Shown one piece after another: positions 1 through 8,091 of a DNA stretch of 61,325 nt. The translations under genes and the position numbers were made by a program. Origin of the DNA: Alphaproteobacteria bacterium (lineage in GTDB: Bacteria > Pseudomonadota > Alphaproteobacteria > Puniceispirillales > UBA1172); assembly GCA_021296375.1 (NCBI GenBank), contig JAGWAQ010000002.1:1366-62690 (forward strand), given 5' to 3'. Positions within the stretch are counted from its first letter, which is position 1; each line of letters starts with the position of its first letter. Under the pieces are notes generated by a model that worked only from the letters and a program-made list of their open reading frames with translations, ran no database searches and was not told where the DNA came from.

Positions 1-145
1 CCCCCTCGGCGACCACATGTAGCGCGGTCAAGCCATATTTATTGCGGGCCTCGATGTCGGCTCCGGCCTCCAGCGAGGTGGTGATACGCGCCATGTTGCC
101 TTTTGCGGCGGCCCGATGAAGCTCGGCTTCAGGTGATGTCGTCAT
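1..145 (-). CDS. Ankyrin-repeat protein, N-terminal fragment cut by the window edge
   Basis: The reverse strand reads from an ATG at 145 to the left edge without a stop. The 48 visible residues contain an ankyrin-like helix-loop-helix (ELHRAAAKGNMARI, then LEAGADIEARNKYGLTALHV), the usual pattern of ankyrin units that mediate protein binding. Its start overlaps the end of the ankyrin gene at 129-437 by 17 bases in another frame, so the two are probably translated from one message. The function cannot be told from ankyrin repeats alone, and the C-terminus lies outside the window. Confidence 0.7.
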   Translation of the reverse strand, partial: MTTSPEAELHRAAAKGNMARITTSLEAGADIEARNKYGLTALHVVAEG

Positions 146-437
146 GGTCTTGTCCTTTGTTGTTTGCGTCATGAAGCCGCCACCATGCCTTTGATTTATA
201 AATGGGGGACGTCTCTTTAATCATGTCTATTGCTACATCGCCCCATTTATCTTTGGCCTTCGGGTCTGCCCCTGCGTCCAGCAAAGCGTTAATGGCTTTG
301 GTCTCGCCATAAAAGGCGGCCAGATGAAGCGGGGTTGCGCCGCTTTGATTGCGGGCGTTAACGTCATCGCCCGCCTTCAGGATGGCGGTGATCTTGGCCA
401 CGTCTCCATCTTCAGCGGCGTTATGCAGTGTTATCAT
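129..437 (-). CDS. Small ankyrin-repeat protein
   Basis: This encodes 102 residues made almost wholly of ankyrin units: ITLHNAAEDGDVAKITAILKAG, then DVNARNQSGATPLHLAAFYG, then a third unit around AINALLDAGADPKAKDKWGD. It has no signal peptide and no membrane segment, so it should be cytoplasmic. It lies directly upstream of, and overlaps, a second ankyrin gene running off the left edge. Ankyrin units bind partner proteins; no catalytic domain is present and the partner is unknown. The two genes could be halves of one ancestral gene split by a frameshift, but each has its own start and a complete first repeat, so I treat them as separate. Confidence 0.8.
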   Translation of the reverse strand: MITLHNAAEDGDVAKITAILKAGDDVNARNQSGATPLHLAAFYGETKAINALLDAGADPKAKDKWGDVAIDMIKETSPIYKSKAWWRLHDANNKGQDHDDIT

Positions 438-515
438 GTTGTGGTTCTCCTCTTTCGCATCAGCTTATCTGCAAAAGGTTAAAAGAACGTTAAGCGCGCC
501 ATTAAAGCTGCACTA

Positions 516-563
516 TTCCCGCAAATACCCCCGCCACTACCCCCGCAAATACTCCCGCCAGTG
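516..563. repeat. 24-bp direct duplication, two copies
   Basis: CCCGCAAATAC occurs at 518-528 and again at 542-552, inside a 24-bp unit whose remainder also matches closely (CCCCGCCACTA against TCCCGCCAGTG). The offset is eight codons, so in the frame of the candidate small ORF it would encode PQIPPPLP then PQILPPVI. Confidence 0.75.
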
Positions 564-683
564 ATCGCCCCATATGGTGGGGGCGGGCTGACTTTTGGCG
601 CAGGGGCGGTGATCTGTTTTGGCCTGATCCTGTCGCTTTTGTGGATCATGATGCGCCGGAAAACCCCCGCCACCACCCTTTAA
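561..683 (+). CDS. Candidate 40-residue single-span membrane protein
   Basis: An open frame runs from a stop at 480-482 to a TAA at 681-683. The only usual start in it is the GTG at 561, which would give 40 residues: a glycine-rich segment, one hydrophobic span (GAVICFGLILSLLWIM) and a basic tail (MRRKTP). That is the shape of a small inner-membrane protein with the tail in the cytoplasm. There is no convincing ribosome-binding site, and I do not recognise the protein. It could equally be chance coding. Confidence 0.3.
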   Translation: MIAPYGGGGLTFGAGAVICFGLILSLLWIMMRRKTPATTL

Positions 684-735
684 GTCCAATTCTTTACCCT
701 GAACCTGTGGTCATCTGTTGGGGGCCGAGGCGCAA

Positions 736-765
736 TTGCCTCGGGCATAAAAGGTGGATTAAACT
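736..765 (+). promoter_or_regulatory. Possible sigma-70 promoter of the nuclease gene
   Basis: TTGCCT at 736-741 is followed after 18 bases by TAAACT at 760-765, about 40 bases before the likely ATG at 804. It is a weak match and was found by eye. Confidence 0.3.
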
Positions 766-803
766 ATCCTTTTGTATGAATTTAGTCATTAAGGGTGAAG
801 CGG

Positions 804-1301
804 ATGGTTCGGTGCATCGTAGTTTTGATGGTGGCCGCGGGTTTAGGCGGGGTGGCCATGCCTGCCCTTGCCGATTGGCCGCCGCAGGTGACGGGGACAT
901 CTTACCGCGTCGTTGATGGCGACACGATCCATCTTGAGGGCGAGAAAATCCGCCTGCTCGGCATCGACGCGCCGGAAATGAAACAGCGTTGCCAGGAGCG
1001 CAATGGCGCGGCATGGGCCTGCGGGGTGCGGGCGCGGGATATGCTGGCGGGGATGCTGGCGACGGCTGATCAGGTCAGCTGCACCATCACCGGCCGTGAC
1101 CGTTACCAACGTCTGTTGGGGCGGTGCTATGCCGGTGATGTGGCGACGGGGCTGGATGTCCAGAAAGCGCTGGTGCTGGGCGGTTTTGCGGTCGCGGAAT
1201 ACACCGATGATTACCGCAATGAAGAACGCCAGGCGAAGCGCAACGGCTATGGGTTCTGGGGCGGGGAGTTCCTGCGTCCCCGGGACTGGCGGCGAAAGTA
1301 A
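804..1301 (+). CDS. Secreted thermonuclease-family (SNase-like) nuclease
   Basis: This encodes about 165 residues with an N-terminal signal peptide (hydrophobic run ending ALA) and one staphylococcal-nuclease domain. Family hallmarks are RVVDGDTI, the IRLLGIDAPE segment with the Asp and Glu used in metal binding and catalysis, and a later Arg in DRYQRLLGRCY matching the second catalytic Arg. A C-terminal YGFWGGEF...PRDWRR segment is common in proteobacterial members. It likely degrades DNA or RNA in the periplasm or outside. A GTG at 795 is in frame, but the ATG at 804 is better placed behind AAGGGTGAAG. It stands alone, convergent with tldD. Confidence 0.88.
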   Translation: MVRCIVVLMVAAGLGGVAMPALADWPPQVTGTSYRVVDGDTIHLEGEKIRLLGIDAPEMKQRCQERNGAAWACGVRARDMLAGMLATADQVSCTITGRDRYQRLLGRCYAGDVATGLDVQKALVLGGFAVAEYTDDYRNEERQAKRNGYGFWGGEFLRPRDWRRK

Positions 1302-1312
1302 CCACCTGAATT

Positions 1313-2809
1313 TTATGCGGTTTCGGTGCCGCCGATGGTGATGCCGCCCATCTTGAGGGTGGGTTGGCCAACGCCAACCGGAACGCCTTGCCCGGCCTTC
1401 CCGCAGGTGCCGATGCCGTTATCAAGGGCGAGGTCATTGCCGATCATGGAGATTTTGCCCATGGCGTCGGGGCCATTGCCGATCAGGGTGGCGCCTTTCA
1501 CCGGCGCGCCGATCTTGCCGTTTTCCACCATATACGCTTCGGATGCGGAGAACACGAATTTGCCGCTGGTGATGTCGACCTGACCGCCGCCAAAATTAAC
1601 CGCGAAAATGCCTTTTTTGATGCTGGCGACGATTTCATCCTGGCTGTAATCGCCGTTCAGCATGAAGGTGTTGGTCATGCGCGGCATCGGGGTATGGGCG
1701 TAGGATTCCCGGCGGCCATTGCCCGTGGGGTCAACCCCCATCAGGCGGGCGTTCTGGCGATCCTGCATATAGCCTTTCAGGATGCCATCCTCGATCAGCA
1801 CATTGCGCGCCGAGGGCGTGCCTTCGTCATCAATGGTGATCGACCCCCGCCGGTCTTCCATGGTGCCGTCATCAACAACGGTGACGCCTTTGGCCGCCAC
1901 CTGTTCCCCCACTCTTCCGGAAAACAGCGATGTGCCTTTGCGGTTGAAATCCCCCTCAAGCCCATGGCCGACGGCTTCATGCAGCATGACCCCGGGCCAG
2001 CCGGCGCCGAGCGCGACTTCCATTTCCCCTGCGGGCGCCGGGACCGAGTCAAGATTGACCCGCGCGACGCGAATGGCTTCATGGACTTCGGCTTTCCAGA
2101 CTTGCGGGTCCATCCACTGGTCCATCATCACCCGGCCGCCCGCGCCGGATGAGCCGGATTCCATGCGGCCGTCTTTTTCCAGCACAACCGCCACATTAAG
2201 CCGCACCAGCGGCCGGATATCCGCGACCTGCTGGCCATCGGGGCGGATGATGCGGATCGCCTGCCATGACGCGGCGGTCGAGACCGTCACCTGCTTGACC
2301 AGAGGGTCAGCGGCACGGGCGTAAGCGTCAATATCCTGCAACAGCTCGACCTTATCGCCAAAAGCGGTGGCCTCAAGGGGGTTGCGGGCGGTGTAAAGCG
2401 CGCGGTTGCCGCCAGCTTTCGGGGGCAGGGCAAGGCTGCCGTTATAGCCTGAAGTGACGGCGCGCACCGTCTCGCCCGCGCGTTTGATGGCATCGAGCGT
2501 GACGTCACCGGAATGGGCATAGCCATGGGCTTCCCCGGCGATGGACCGCAGGCCAAAGCCGCTGGAATTGTCATAGCTTGAGGATTTCATGCGGCCGTCA
2601 TCAAACACCAGCATTTCGGAATGACGTTCCTCGAGGTAAAGCTCCCCGTCATCAGCGCCGGTGAGCGCACCCTGAACCGCCGCCGCCACCGCGTCCTGGT
2701 CAAGGCCGGTTTTGGTGAAAAACAGCTCACTCGTGATGTCCAGAGGGTCACCGGATGGCAGGGTTTCGGTGGTCAGACGGGTGGTGTCCATAAAGCTCTC
2801 CTGCGCCAT
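1313..2809 (-). CDS. tldD: Metalloprotease TldD
   Basis: TldD forms a zinc protease with TldE/PmbA that trims peptides, such as microcin and antitoxin precursors, in the cytoplasm. The zinc motif HEAVGHGLEGD begins at His277 (His277, Glu278, His282). The surrounding family blocks are present: SSSYDNSSGFGLR near the N-terminus, GAGWPGVMLHEAVGH, TPSARNVLIEDG, and the C-terminal FVFSASEAYMVENGKIGAPVKGATLIGNG. Its 498 residues are slightly longer than usual, and the ATG seven codons in would remove a short leader. No tldE is visible nearby. It is transcribed away from the oxidase operon across a shared 280-bp region. Confidence 0.95.
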   Translation of the reverse strand: MAQESFMDTTRLTTETLPSGDPLDITSELFFTKTGLDQDAVAAAVQGALTGADDGELYLEERHSEMLVFDDGRMKSSSYDNSSGFGLRSIAGEAHGYAHSGDVTLDAIKRAGETVRAVTSGYNGSLALPPKAGGNRALYTARNPLEATAFGDKVELLQDIDAYARAADPLVKQVTVSTAASWQAIRIIRPDGQQVADIRPLVRLNVAVVLEKDGRMESGSSGAGGRVMMDQWMDPQVWKAEVHEAIRVARVNLDSVPAPAGEMEVALGAGWPGVMLHEAVGHGLEGDFNRKGTSLFSGRVGEQVAAKGVTVVDDGTMEDRRGSITIDDEGTPSARNVLIEDGILKGYMQDRQNARLMGVDPTGNGRRESYAHTPMPRMTNTFMLNGDYSQDEIVASIKKGIFAVNFGGGQVDITSGKFVFSASEAYMVENGKIGAPVKGATLIGNGPDAMGKISMIGNDLALDNGIGTCGKAGQGVPVGVGQPTLKMGGITIGGTETA

Positions 2810-2922
2810 GTCAGCGCTGCGGTGTCAGGGTCTATCCTTATCTAGAGATGGCATAGCACGGGGCAAGTTTCAAGCCATGCGCCCCTCCCTTGCCAACCCC
2901 TCCTTTGCCAAAAGGCGCATCC

Positions 2923-2939
2923 TGCGACCACCTGTCGCA
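2923..2939. promoter_or_regulatory. Inverted repeat in the tldD/coxB divergent region, RegA/PrrA-like site
   Basis: TGCGAC and GTCGCA face each other around five bases (2923-2928 and 2934-2939). The arrangement resembles the GCGNC...GNCGC half-sites described for RegA/PrrA/ActR redox response regulators, which often control oxidase genes in alphaproteobacteria. The palindrome is seen directly; the link to that regulator family is inference. Confidence 0.35.
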
Positions 2940-3033
2940 AGAATTGACCCTATGCCATGCTATGGCGCGGTCATCTTTGTGTTATAAGGATCATGCAATG
3001 ATTCTGTGTAGTGGAACTGTTGCGCCCAACCTC

Positions 3034-3059
3034 CACGGTGCCCGCTTGAGATCACCGTG
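3034..3059. promoter_or_regulatory. Inverted repeat in the coxB leader
   Basis: CACGGTG (3034-3040) and CACCGTG (3053-3059) are perfect complements separated by 12 bases and lie 30 bases before the coxB start. It could be an operator or an RNA hairpin just upstream of the ribosome-binding site GGGGGAG. Confidence 0.4.
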
Positions 3060-3089
3060 ACCATAATGACTCTAAGGGGGAGTTGAAGA

Positions 3090-3944
3090 ATGTTTCCGTC
3101 CCGTATTCTGGCCATGTTCCCGGCTGTGATGCAACGCGCGGGTTTTGCCGCAATTTCTTATCTTGGCGCGACCGGCCTGGCCCATGCCGCCGAACCGCAG
3201 CCCTGGCAGCTGGGTCTTCAGCCTGCCGCCGGTTCAATTGCGGAAAAAGCCAATGATCTGCACAACATGCTGCTGGTGATCATCACCCTGATTTCACTGT
3301 TCGTGCTGGCGCTTTTGGTTTACACCTGCCTGCGCTTCCGCGAAGGCAAAAACCCGACCCCATCCAAAACCACCCACAACACGGTGATCGAGGTTCTCTG
3401 GACCGTTATCCCGGTCGTGATTCTGGTGGTCATTGCGGTGCCATCCTTCAAGCTGCTCTATTACATGGACCGCACGGATGAAACCGACATGGTGGTCAAG
3501 GTGACCGGCGCCCAGTGGTACTGGACTTACGAATACCCGAAAGAAGAGATCGCGTTTGACAGCTACATGATCGCTGAAGAAGACATTCAGCCCGGTCAGA
3601 AGCGTCTGCTTGATGTGGACAATCCCCTTGTTGTTCCAGAAGGCACGCGCATCAAGCTGCTGGTGCAAGCCAATGACGTGATGCATTCCTTCTTCATGCC
3701 CGCCCTGGCGGTTCAGGTTTACACGGTTGCCGGACGCACCAACGAAGCCTGGATTGATATTCCCATGGGCGAGAAGACCTATTATGGCCAGTGCAACCAG
3801 ATCTGCGGCATTAACCATGCGTATATGCCGATCGTGATCAAGGCGGTATCGGCTGAAGATTATGCCAAATGGGTGGATGACGCCCGTGAAGAATTTGCCT
3901 CGGTTGATCGTGTTGAAACGATCAAGCTGGCGCAAGCTCAATAA
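3090..3944 (+). CDS. coxB: Cytochrome c oxidase subunit II (CuA subunit)
   Basis: CoxB receives electrons from cytochrome c at its dinuclear CuA centre and passes them to subunit I. The 284 residues show a signal peptide ending near AHA, two membrane spans (about residues 52-75 and 98-120) and a periplasmic cupredoxin domain. CuA ligands are visible: a His in DVMHSFFMPAL, then Cys235, Cys239, His243 and Met246 in GQCNQICGINHAYMPI. The aromatic electron-entry patch (AQWYWTYEYP) is intact. GGGGGAG precedes the ATG. It is the first gene of the oxidase operon, 25 bases before the coxA ATG. Confidence 0.97.
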   Translation: MFPSRILAMFPAVMQRAGFAAISYLGATGLAHAAEPQPWQLGLQPAAGSIAEKANDLHNMLLVIITLISLFVLALLVYTCLRFREGKNPTPSKTTHNTVIEVLWTVIPVVILVVIAVPSFKLLYYMDRTDETDMVVKVTGAQWYWTYEYPKEEIAFDSYMIAEEDIQPGQKRLLDVDNPLVVPEGTRIKLLVQANDVMHSFFMPALAVQVYTVAGRTNEAWIDIPMGEKTYYGQCNQICGINHAYMPIVIKAVSAEDYAKWVDDAREEFASVDRVETIKLAQAQ

Positions 3945-3969
3945 GTGTTAAGACGTGAGGAGCGATAAA

Positions 3970-5565
3970 ATGACGGCAAGTGCAACTGACCATCATGATC
4001 ACCACGGGGCCCCATCAGGCTTCGTGAAGCGGTGGCTTTATTCCACCAACCACAAAGACATCGGGACGATGTATATCGTCTTTTCCATTCTCGCCGCCTT
4101 TATCGGGGGCGGGCTTTCGGTCTACATGCGCATGGAGCTGATGGAGCCCGGCGTTCAGTACATGGAAAGTGGTCACGTCTGGAACGTCTTCACCACAGCC
4201 CACGGGTTGATCATGGTCTTCTTCGTGGTCATGCCTGGCCTGATTGGCGGCTTTGGCAACTGGTTTGTGCCGATCATGATCGGCGCCCCGGACATGGCCT
4301 TCCCGCGGATGAACAACATTTCGTTCTGGCTGCTGCCACCGGCGTTTCTGCTGCTCTTGATGTCGGCGGTTGCTGACGGCGGGGCTGGCGTCGGCTGGAC
4401 GATTTACCCGCCGCTTTCCGGTAAGGAAGGCACCCCGGGCATGTCCATGGACCTGGCGATCTTCTCGCTTCACCTGGCTGGGGTGTCCTCCATCCTTGGT
4501 GCCGCGAACTTCATCACCACCATTCTGAATATGCGGACCCCTGGCATGACGTTGCACAAAATGCCTCTGTTCGCGTGGTCGATGCTGATCACCGCATTCC
4601 TGCTGCTGCTGGCGGTTCCGGTTCTGGCTGGCGCCATCACCATGCTGCTGACCGACCGTAACTTTGACACGGCGTTCTTCGTCGCTGCCGAAGGCGGGGA
4701 CCCGATCCTGTTCCTGCACCTGTTCTGGTTCTTTGGTCACCCTGAAGTTTACATCATGATCCTGCCGGCTTTCGGTATTGTCAGCCACATCATCTCGACC
4801 TTCAGCCGCAAGCCGATCTTCGGTTACCTCGGCATGGCTTACGCCATGGTCTCGATTGGTTTTGTCGGCTTTATCGTATGGGCGCACCATATGTATACCG
4901 TCGGCATGGATGTTGACACCCGCGCCTATTTCACCGCCGCCACAATGGTCATCGCGGTTCCGACAGGGGTCAAAATCTTCTCCTGGATCGCCACTATGTG
5001 GGGCGGTTCCCTGCGCTTTGAAGTGCCGATGCTGTGGGCGATTGGCTTCATCTTCCTGTTCACCGTTGGTGGTGTGACGGGGGTCGTGCTGTCCAACGCT
5101 GGCCTTGATCAGGTTCTGCACAACACCTAATACGTGATCGCGCATTTCCACTATGTGCTGTCACTGGGTGCGGTGTTTGGCCTGTTTGCGGGTTTCTACT
5201 ACTGGTTCTCCAAGATGACCGGGTTTGAATACAACCGTTCACTGGCGGTCCTGCATTTCTGGATCACCTTTGTTGGCGTTAACCTGACCTTCTTCCCGAT
5301 GCACTTCCTGGGTCTGGCGGGCATGCCGCGTCGTTACATCGACTACCCTGATGCGTTTGCCGGCTGGAACATGGTCGCCTCCATTGGCTCCTACATTGGT
5401 GCCGCTGGTGCGGTGCTGTTCCTGATCGTTATCCTGGAAGCCTTCATCGTGCGTCGCCGTGCGGCGGCCAACCCTTGGGGCGAAGGCGCAACGACACTGG
5501 AATGGACCGTCGCTTCACCGCCGCCATACCATACTTTTGATGAGCTGCCGAAGTTCAAGAGCTAA
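3970..5565 (+). pseudogene. coxA: Cytochrome c oxidase subunit I, interrupted by an in-frame TAA
   Basis: This is heme-copper oxidase subunit I, the catalytic core that reduces O2 and pumps protons. The frame from the ATG at 3970 (GAGGAG at 3957-3962) to 5565 would give 531 residues, normal for the family. Visible features are the HPEVY loop (His257, Glu259, Tyr261) and the CuB pair His306-His307. Codon 387 (5128-5130) is TAA where the family has the first Tyr of the motif DTYYVxAHFHYV. The next codon is TAC, and the frame continues perfectly through the heme ligands His392 and His394. The preceding Asp is Asn385 here. Termination at the TAA would remove both heme ligands and the last helices. 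It may be a sequencing error, a recent nonsense mutation or readthrough. A GTG at 5134 exists, but a separate C-terminal protein is unlikely. Confidence 0.93.
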
Positions 5566-5615
5566 GCCAGCAGGCTGGTAAAGCGATTGGACGATCGCGG
5601 AAAGGAAAGACCATA

Positions 5616-6536
5616 ATGGCGCAAACGCTTGGGGCACAGCAGATCGTGGCATCGCCACAACTCGCGGATCCGGGGGATTTCATCGCCCTGATGAAGCCCC
5701 GCGTGATGAGCCTTGTGGTCTTTACCACCGTGGTGGGCATGGTGCTGGCCCCAACGGCAACCCATCCCCTGCTGGCGTTGATCTCGATCATCGCGATTGC
5801 GGCAGGGGCGGGGGCGTCAGGGGCCATCAATCAATGGTATGACCGCGATATTGACGCGGTCATGACCCGCACCAAAACCCGCCCCATTCCGGCGGGCAAG
5901 GTGATGCCGGAAGAAGCCTTGAGCCTCGGGGTTATCATCAGCCTGTTGTCGGTGCTGGTGCTGTGGTTCTCCGCCGGTTTCGCGGCGGCGGCGTTGCTCG
6001 GGTTCACGATTTTCTTTTACGCCGTGGTCTATTCCGTCTGGCTGAAGCGCGCGACGCCGCAGAATATCGTCATTGGCGGCGCGGCCGGGGCCTTCCCGCC
6101 GGCCATCGGCTGGCTGGCGGCGGGTGGCGACATGACGATTGAACCGCTGGTGCTGTTCAGCATCATCTTTATCTGGACGCCGCCGCATTTCTGGGCGCTG
6201 GCGCTGGTCAAGAACGACGATTACACCCGCGCCGGTATTCCCATGATGCCGGTTGTTGCTGGCGCGAAAAGCACCCGTCTTCAGATCACCCTCTATTCGA
6301 TTGCACTGGCGCCGGTCGGTGTTCTGCCGAGCGTTATTGGCATGGCCAGCATCGGTTATGGAGTGGTGGCGGCGGTGCTTGGCGGTATTTTCCTGGCGCT
6401 TGCGGTCAAGCTCCAGCGCGATGGTTCTGACGCCAACGCCATGGGATTGTTCAAATATTCCATCCTGTACCTGTTCCTGGTGTTCTTTGCCCTTGGCATT
6501 GATGGCGCGGTGTCCAGCTTTATCGGAGGCGCATGA
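5616..6536 (+). CDS. ctaB: Protoheme IX farnesyltransferase (heme O synthase)
   Basis: CtaB attaches a farnesyl group to heme b, giving heme O, the precursor of the heme A used by the neighbouring oxidase. The 306 residues form a polytopic UbiA-family membrane protein. The Asp-rich prenyl-diphosphate motif is visible as NQWYDRDIDAVMTRTKTRP at about residues 72-90, with the second conserved region around YTRAGIPMMPVVAG. GGAAAGGAAAG precedes the ATG. Its stop overlaps the start of the next small gene (ATGA), implying translational coupling. No ctaA (heme A synthase) is present in the window. Confidence 0.96.
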   Translation: MAQTLGAQQIVASPQLADPGDFIALMKPRVMSLVVFTTVVGMVLAPTATHPLLALISIIAIAAGAGASGAINQWYDRDIDAVMTRTKTRPIPAGKVMPEEALSLGVIISLLSVLVLWFSAGFAAAALLGFTIFFYAVVYSVWLKRATPQNIVIGGAAGAFPPAIGWLAAGGDMTIEPLVLFSIIFIWTPPHFWALALVKNDDYTRAGIPMMPVVAGAKSTRLQITLYSIALAPVGVLPSVIGMASIGYGVVAAVLGGIFLALAVKLQRDGSDANAMGLFKYSILYLFLVFFALGIDGAVSSFIGGA

Positions 6537-6682
6537 TCATGACTGATCCGAAACAAGACCTGCCGACACCTGATGAATTTATTGCCCTTCGCCGCCGCCG
6601 CAATTTTGCGGTTTTCGGCGCGATTGTGCTGCTTTGCGTGATCTTTTACCTGATCACGATTGTCCGGCTTGGGGTGGCGTGA
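6533..6682 (+). CDS. Small single-span protein of the oxidase operon (CoxF-like)
   Basis: This 49-codon gene begins at the ATG overlapping the ctaB stop; a second ATG two codons in gives 47 residues. It ends with a TGA overlapping the ctaG ATG. The protein has a polar N-terminus (DPKQDLPTPDEFIALRRRRN) followed by one membrane span (FAVFGAIVLLCVIFYLITIVRLG). Small membrane proteins at this position between ctaB and ctaG are known in alphaproteobacteria and have been called CoxF; the exact role in oxidase assembly is unclear. Start-stop overlaps on both sides make it almost certainly a real gene. Confidence 0.82.
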   Translation: MIMTDPKQDLPTPDEFIALRRRRNFAVFGAIVLLCVIFYLITIVRLGVA

Positions 6683-7254
6683 TGACGACCGCTTCCCTTG
6701 ACATGGACCCGAAAGATGTCGGCCAGAAAAATCGCCGGGTGGTGATGATCATGCTCGGTATTGCCGTTGGCATGGTGGGGCTGGCCTATGCCTCGGTGCC
6801 GCTTTATCAGTTGTTCTGTCAGGTGACAGGTTTTGGCGGCACGACGCAAGTCAGCACCGAAGCCCCCGGCGCCGCCAGTGGCGCGGTGAAGCGCGATGTC
6901 GCTTTTAACAGTCACGTCAGCCCTGATCTCAACTGGGTGGTGAAGGCGCCAGTGATTGCCAATGTCACCCCGGGCGAGGAAATCACCGTCACTTATCTGG
7001 CGACCAACCCCACTGACGCGCCGGTGGTAGGGACATCCAGCTTTAACGTGACGCCCAATAAAATTGGTCCGTATTTCATGAAAATTGAATGTTTCTGCTT
7101 CACGGAACAAACACTGCAGCCTGGCGAAACCGCCGAAATGCCGGTGACGTTCTATCTTGATCCGGAAATTGACGATGATATTAACACCAAAGCGACACCG
7201 GAGATTACGTTGTCGTATACATTTTTCCCCGTTAAAACAGACGGGGAGACATGA
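6682..7254 (+). CDS. ctaG: Cytochrome c oxidase assembly protein CtaG/Cox11
   Basis: CtaG delivers copper to the CuB site of subunit I. From the ATG at 6682 it is 190 residues: a short cytoplasmic N-terminus, one membrane span (about residues 17-37) and a periplasmic immunoglobulin-like domain. The copper-binding CFCF motif is at residues 137-140 inside KIECFCFTEQTLQPGE, followed by the conserved MPVTFYLDPEI block. The open frame extends upstream, but this ATG is coupled to the stop of the small upstream gene (ATGA), so I chose it. Confidence 0.95.
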   Translation: MTTASLDMDPKDVGQKNRRVVMIMLGIAVGMVGLAYASVPLYQLFCQVTGFGGTTQVSTEAPGAASGAVKRDVAFNSHVSPDLNWVVKAPVIANVTPGEEITVTYLATNPTDAPVVGTSSFNVTPNKIGPYFMKIECFCFTEQTLQPGETAEMPVTFYLDPEIDDDINTKATPEITLSYTFFPVKTDGET

Positions 7255-7302
7255 TGCGCCGCGTCCCGCGGTTCATCATTAAAGGAGACCTGGGAGATTA
7301 AA

Positions 7303-8088
7303 ATGAGTGGGGACCCGAAACATCAGTTTCATCTAGTGGAACCAAGCCCGTGGCCAGCACTTGCGTCGATGAGCGCATTTGTCCTGGTGATCGGCGGTGT
7401 TCTTTATATGCATGGCAACCCGTATGGTGTCGCCACCCTCGGCGGGGGCTTGATGCTGGTCTTGGCGTCAATGTTCTTCTGGTGGCGTGACATTATCCGT
7501 GAAGCGGAATATCAGGGCCATCACACGCCGATCGTTCAGATCGGGATGCGCTATGGCATGCTGCTGTTCATCTCGTCGGAAGTGATGTTCTTTGTGGCGT
7601 TCTTCTGGGCGTTCTTTGACCGTGCCTTGTTCCCGGCTGGCGGCGTCTGGCCGCCTGAAGGTGTCATTACCTTTGACCCGTTTGACCTGCCGCTGATCAA
7701 CACGCTCGTGCTGTTGTTGTCGGGCTGCACCGTCACCTGGGCGCACCATGCGCTGGTTGAAAACAACCGCAAGGATTTCATGACCGGCCTGAGCCTGACG
7801 ATCGTTCTCGGCGCGCTGTTCACCGCCCTTCAGGCGCTTGAATACAGTCATGCGCCATTTGCATTGTCTGATGGCATTTACCCGTCGGTCTTCTACCTGG
7901 CGACCGGTTTCCACGGCTTCCACGTCATTATCGGGACGCTGTTCCTGGCGGTCTGCCTGTGGCGCGGGGCGCAGGGGCATTTCACCCCCAAGCAGCATTT
8001 CGGCTTTGAAGCGGCGGCTTGGTACTGGCATTTCGTTGATGTCGTGTGGCTGTTCCTGTTTGTCGCGGTTTACATCTGGGGCCGTTAA
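7303..8088 (+). CDS. coxC: Cytochrome c oxidase subunit III
   Basis: Subunit III packs against subunit I and helps keep proton uptake and turnover stable. The 261 residues match the seven-helix family: MSGDPKHQFHLVEPSPWP at the N-terminus, the FFWAFFDRALFP segment with its helix-internal acidic residue, GCTVTWAHHAL, the GFHGFHVIIGTLFL segment, and the C-terminal AAWYWHFVDVVWLFLF. AAAGGAGA lies upstream of the ATG. The 48 bases after ctaG show no terminator, so it belongs to the same operon. Confidence 0.97.
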   Translation: MSGDPKHQFHLVEPSPWPALASMSAFVLVIGGVLYMHGNPYGVATLGGGLMLVLASMFFWWRDIIREAEYQGHHTPIVQIGMRYGMLLFISSEVMFFVAFFWAFFDRALFPAGGVWPPEGVITFDPFDLPLINTLVLLLSGCTVTWAHHALVENNRKDFMTGLSLTIVLGALFTALQALEYSHAPFALSDGIYPSVFYLATGFHGFHVIIGTLFLAVCLWRGAQGHFTPKQHFGFEAAAWYWHFVDVVWLFLFVAVYIWGR

Positions 8089-8091
8089 GAT

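Larger units (their letters stand above)
438..803. other. Intergenic region upstream of the nuclease gene
   Basis: This stretch lies between the divergent ankyrin and nuclease genes. It holds a proline-rich 24-bp direct duplication (about 516-563), a doubtful small membrane ORF (561-683) and a possible promoter near 736-765 for the nuclease. I see no RNA gene in it. Confidence 0.5.

Noticed and set aside
5128..5130. Altered genetic code reading TAA as Tyr
   Set aside because: Many genes in the window end at TAA with normal lengths, including coxB, coxC, thrC and dxs.
4015..5151. 378-codon open frame antisense to coxA
   Set aside because: It mirrors the coxA coding frame, has a His/Arg/Asp-heavy composition, no family match and no ribosome-binding site.
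5134..5565. Separate 143-residue gene starting at GTG after the coxA stop
   Set aside because: It is in the coxA frame, starts within a helix without a ribosome-binding site and completes the coxA sequence.
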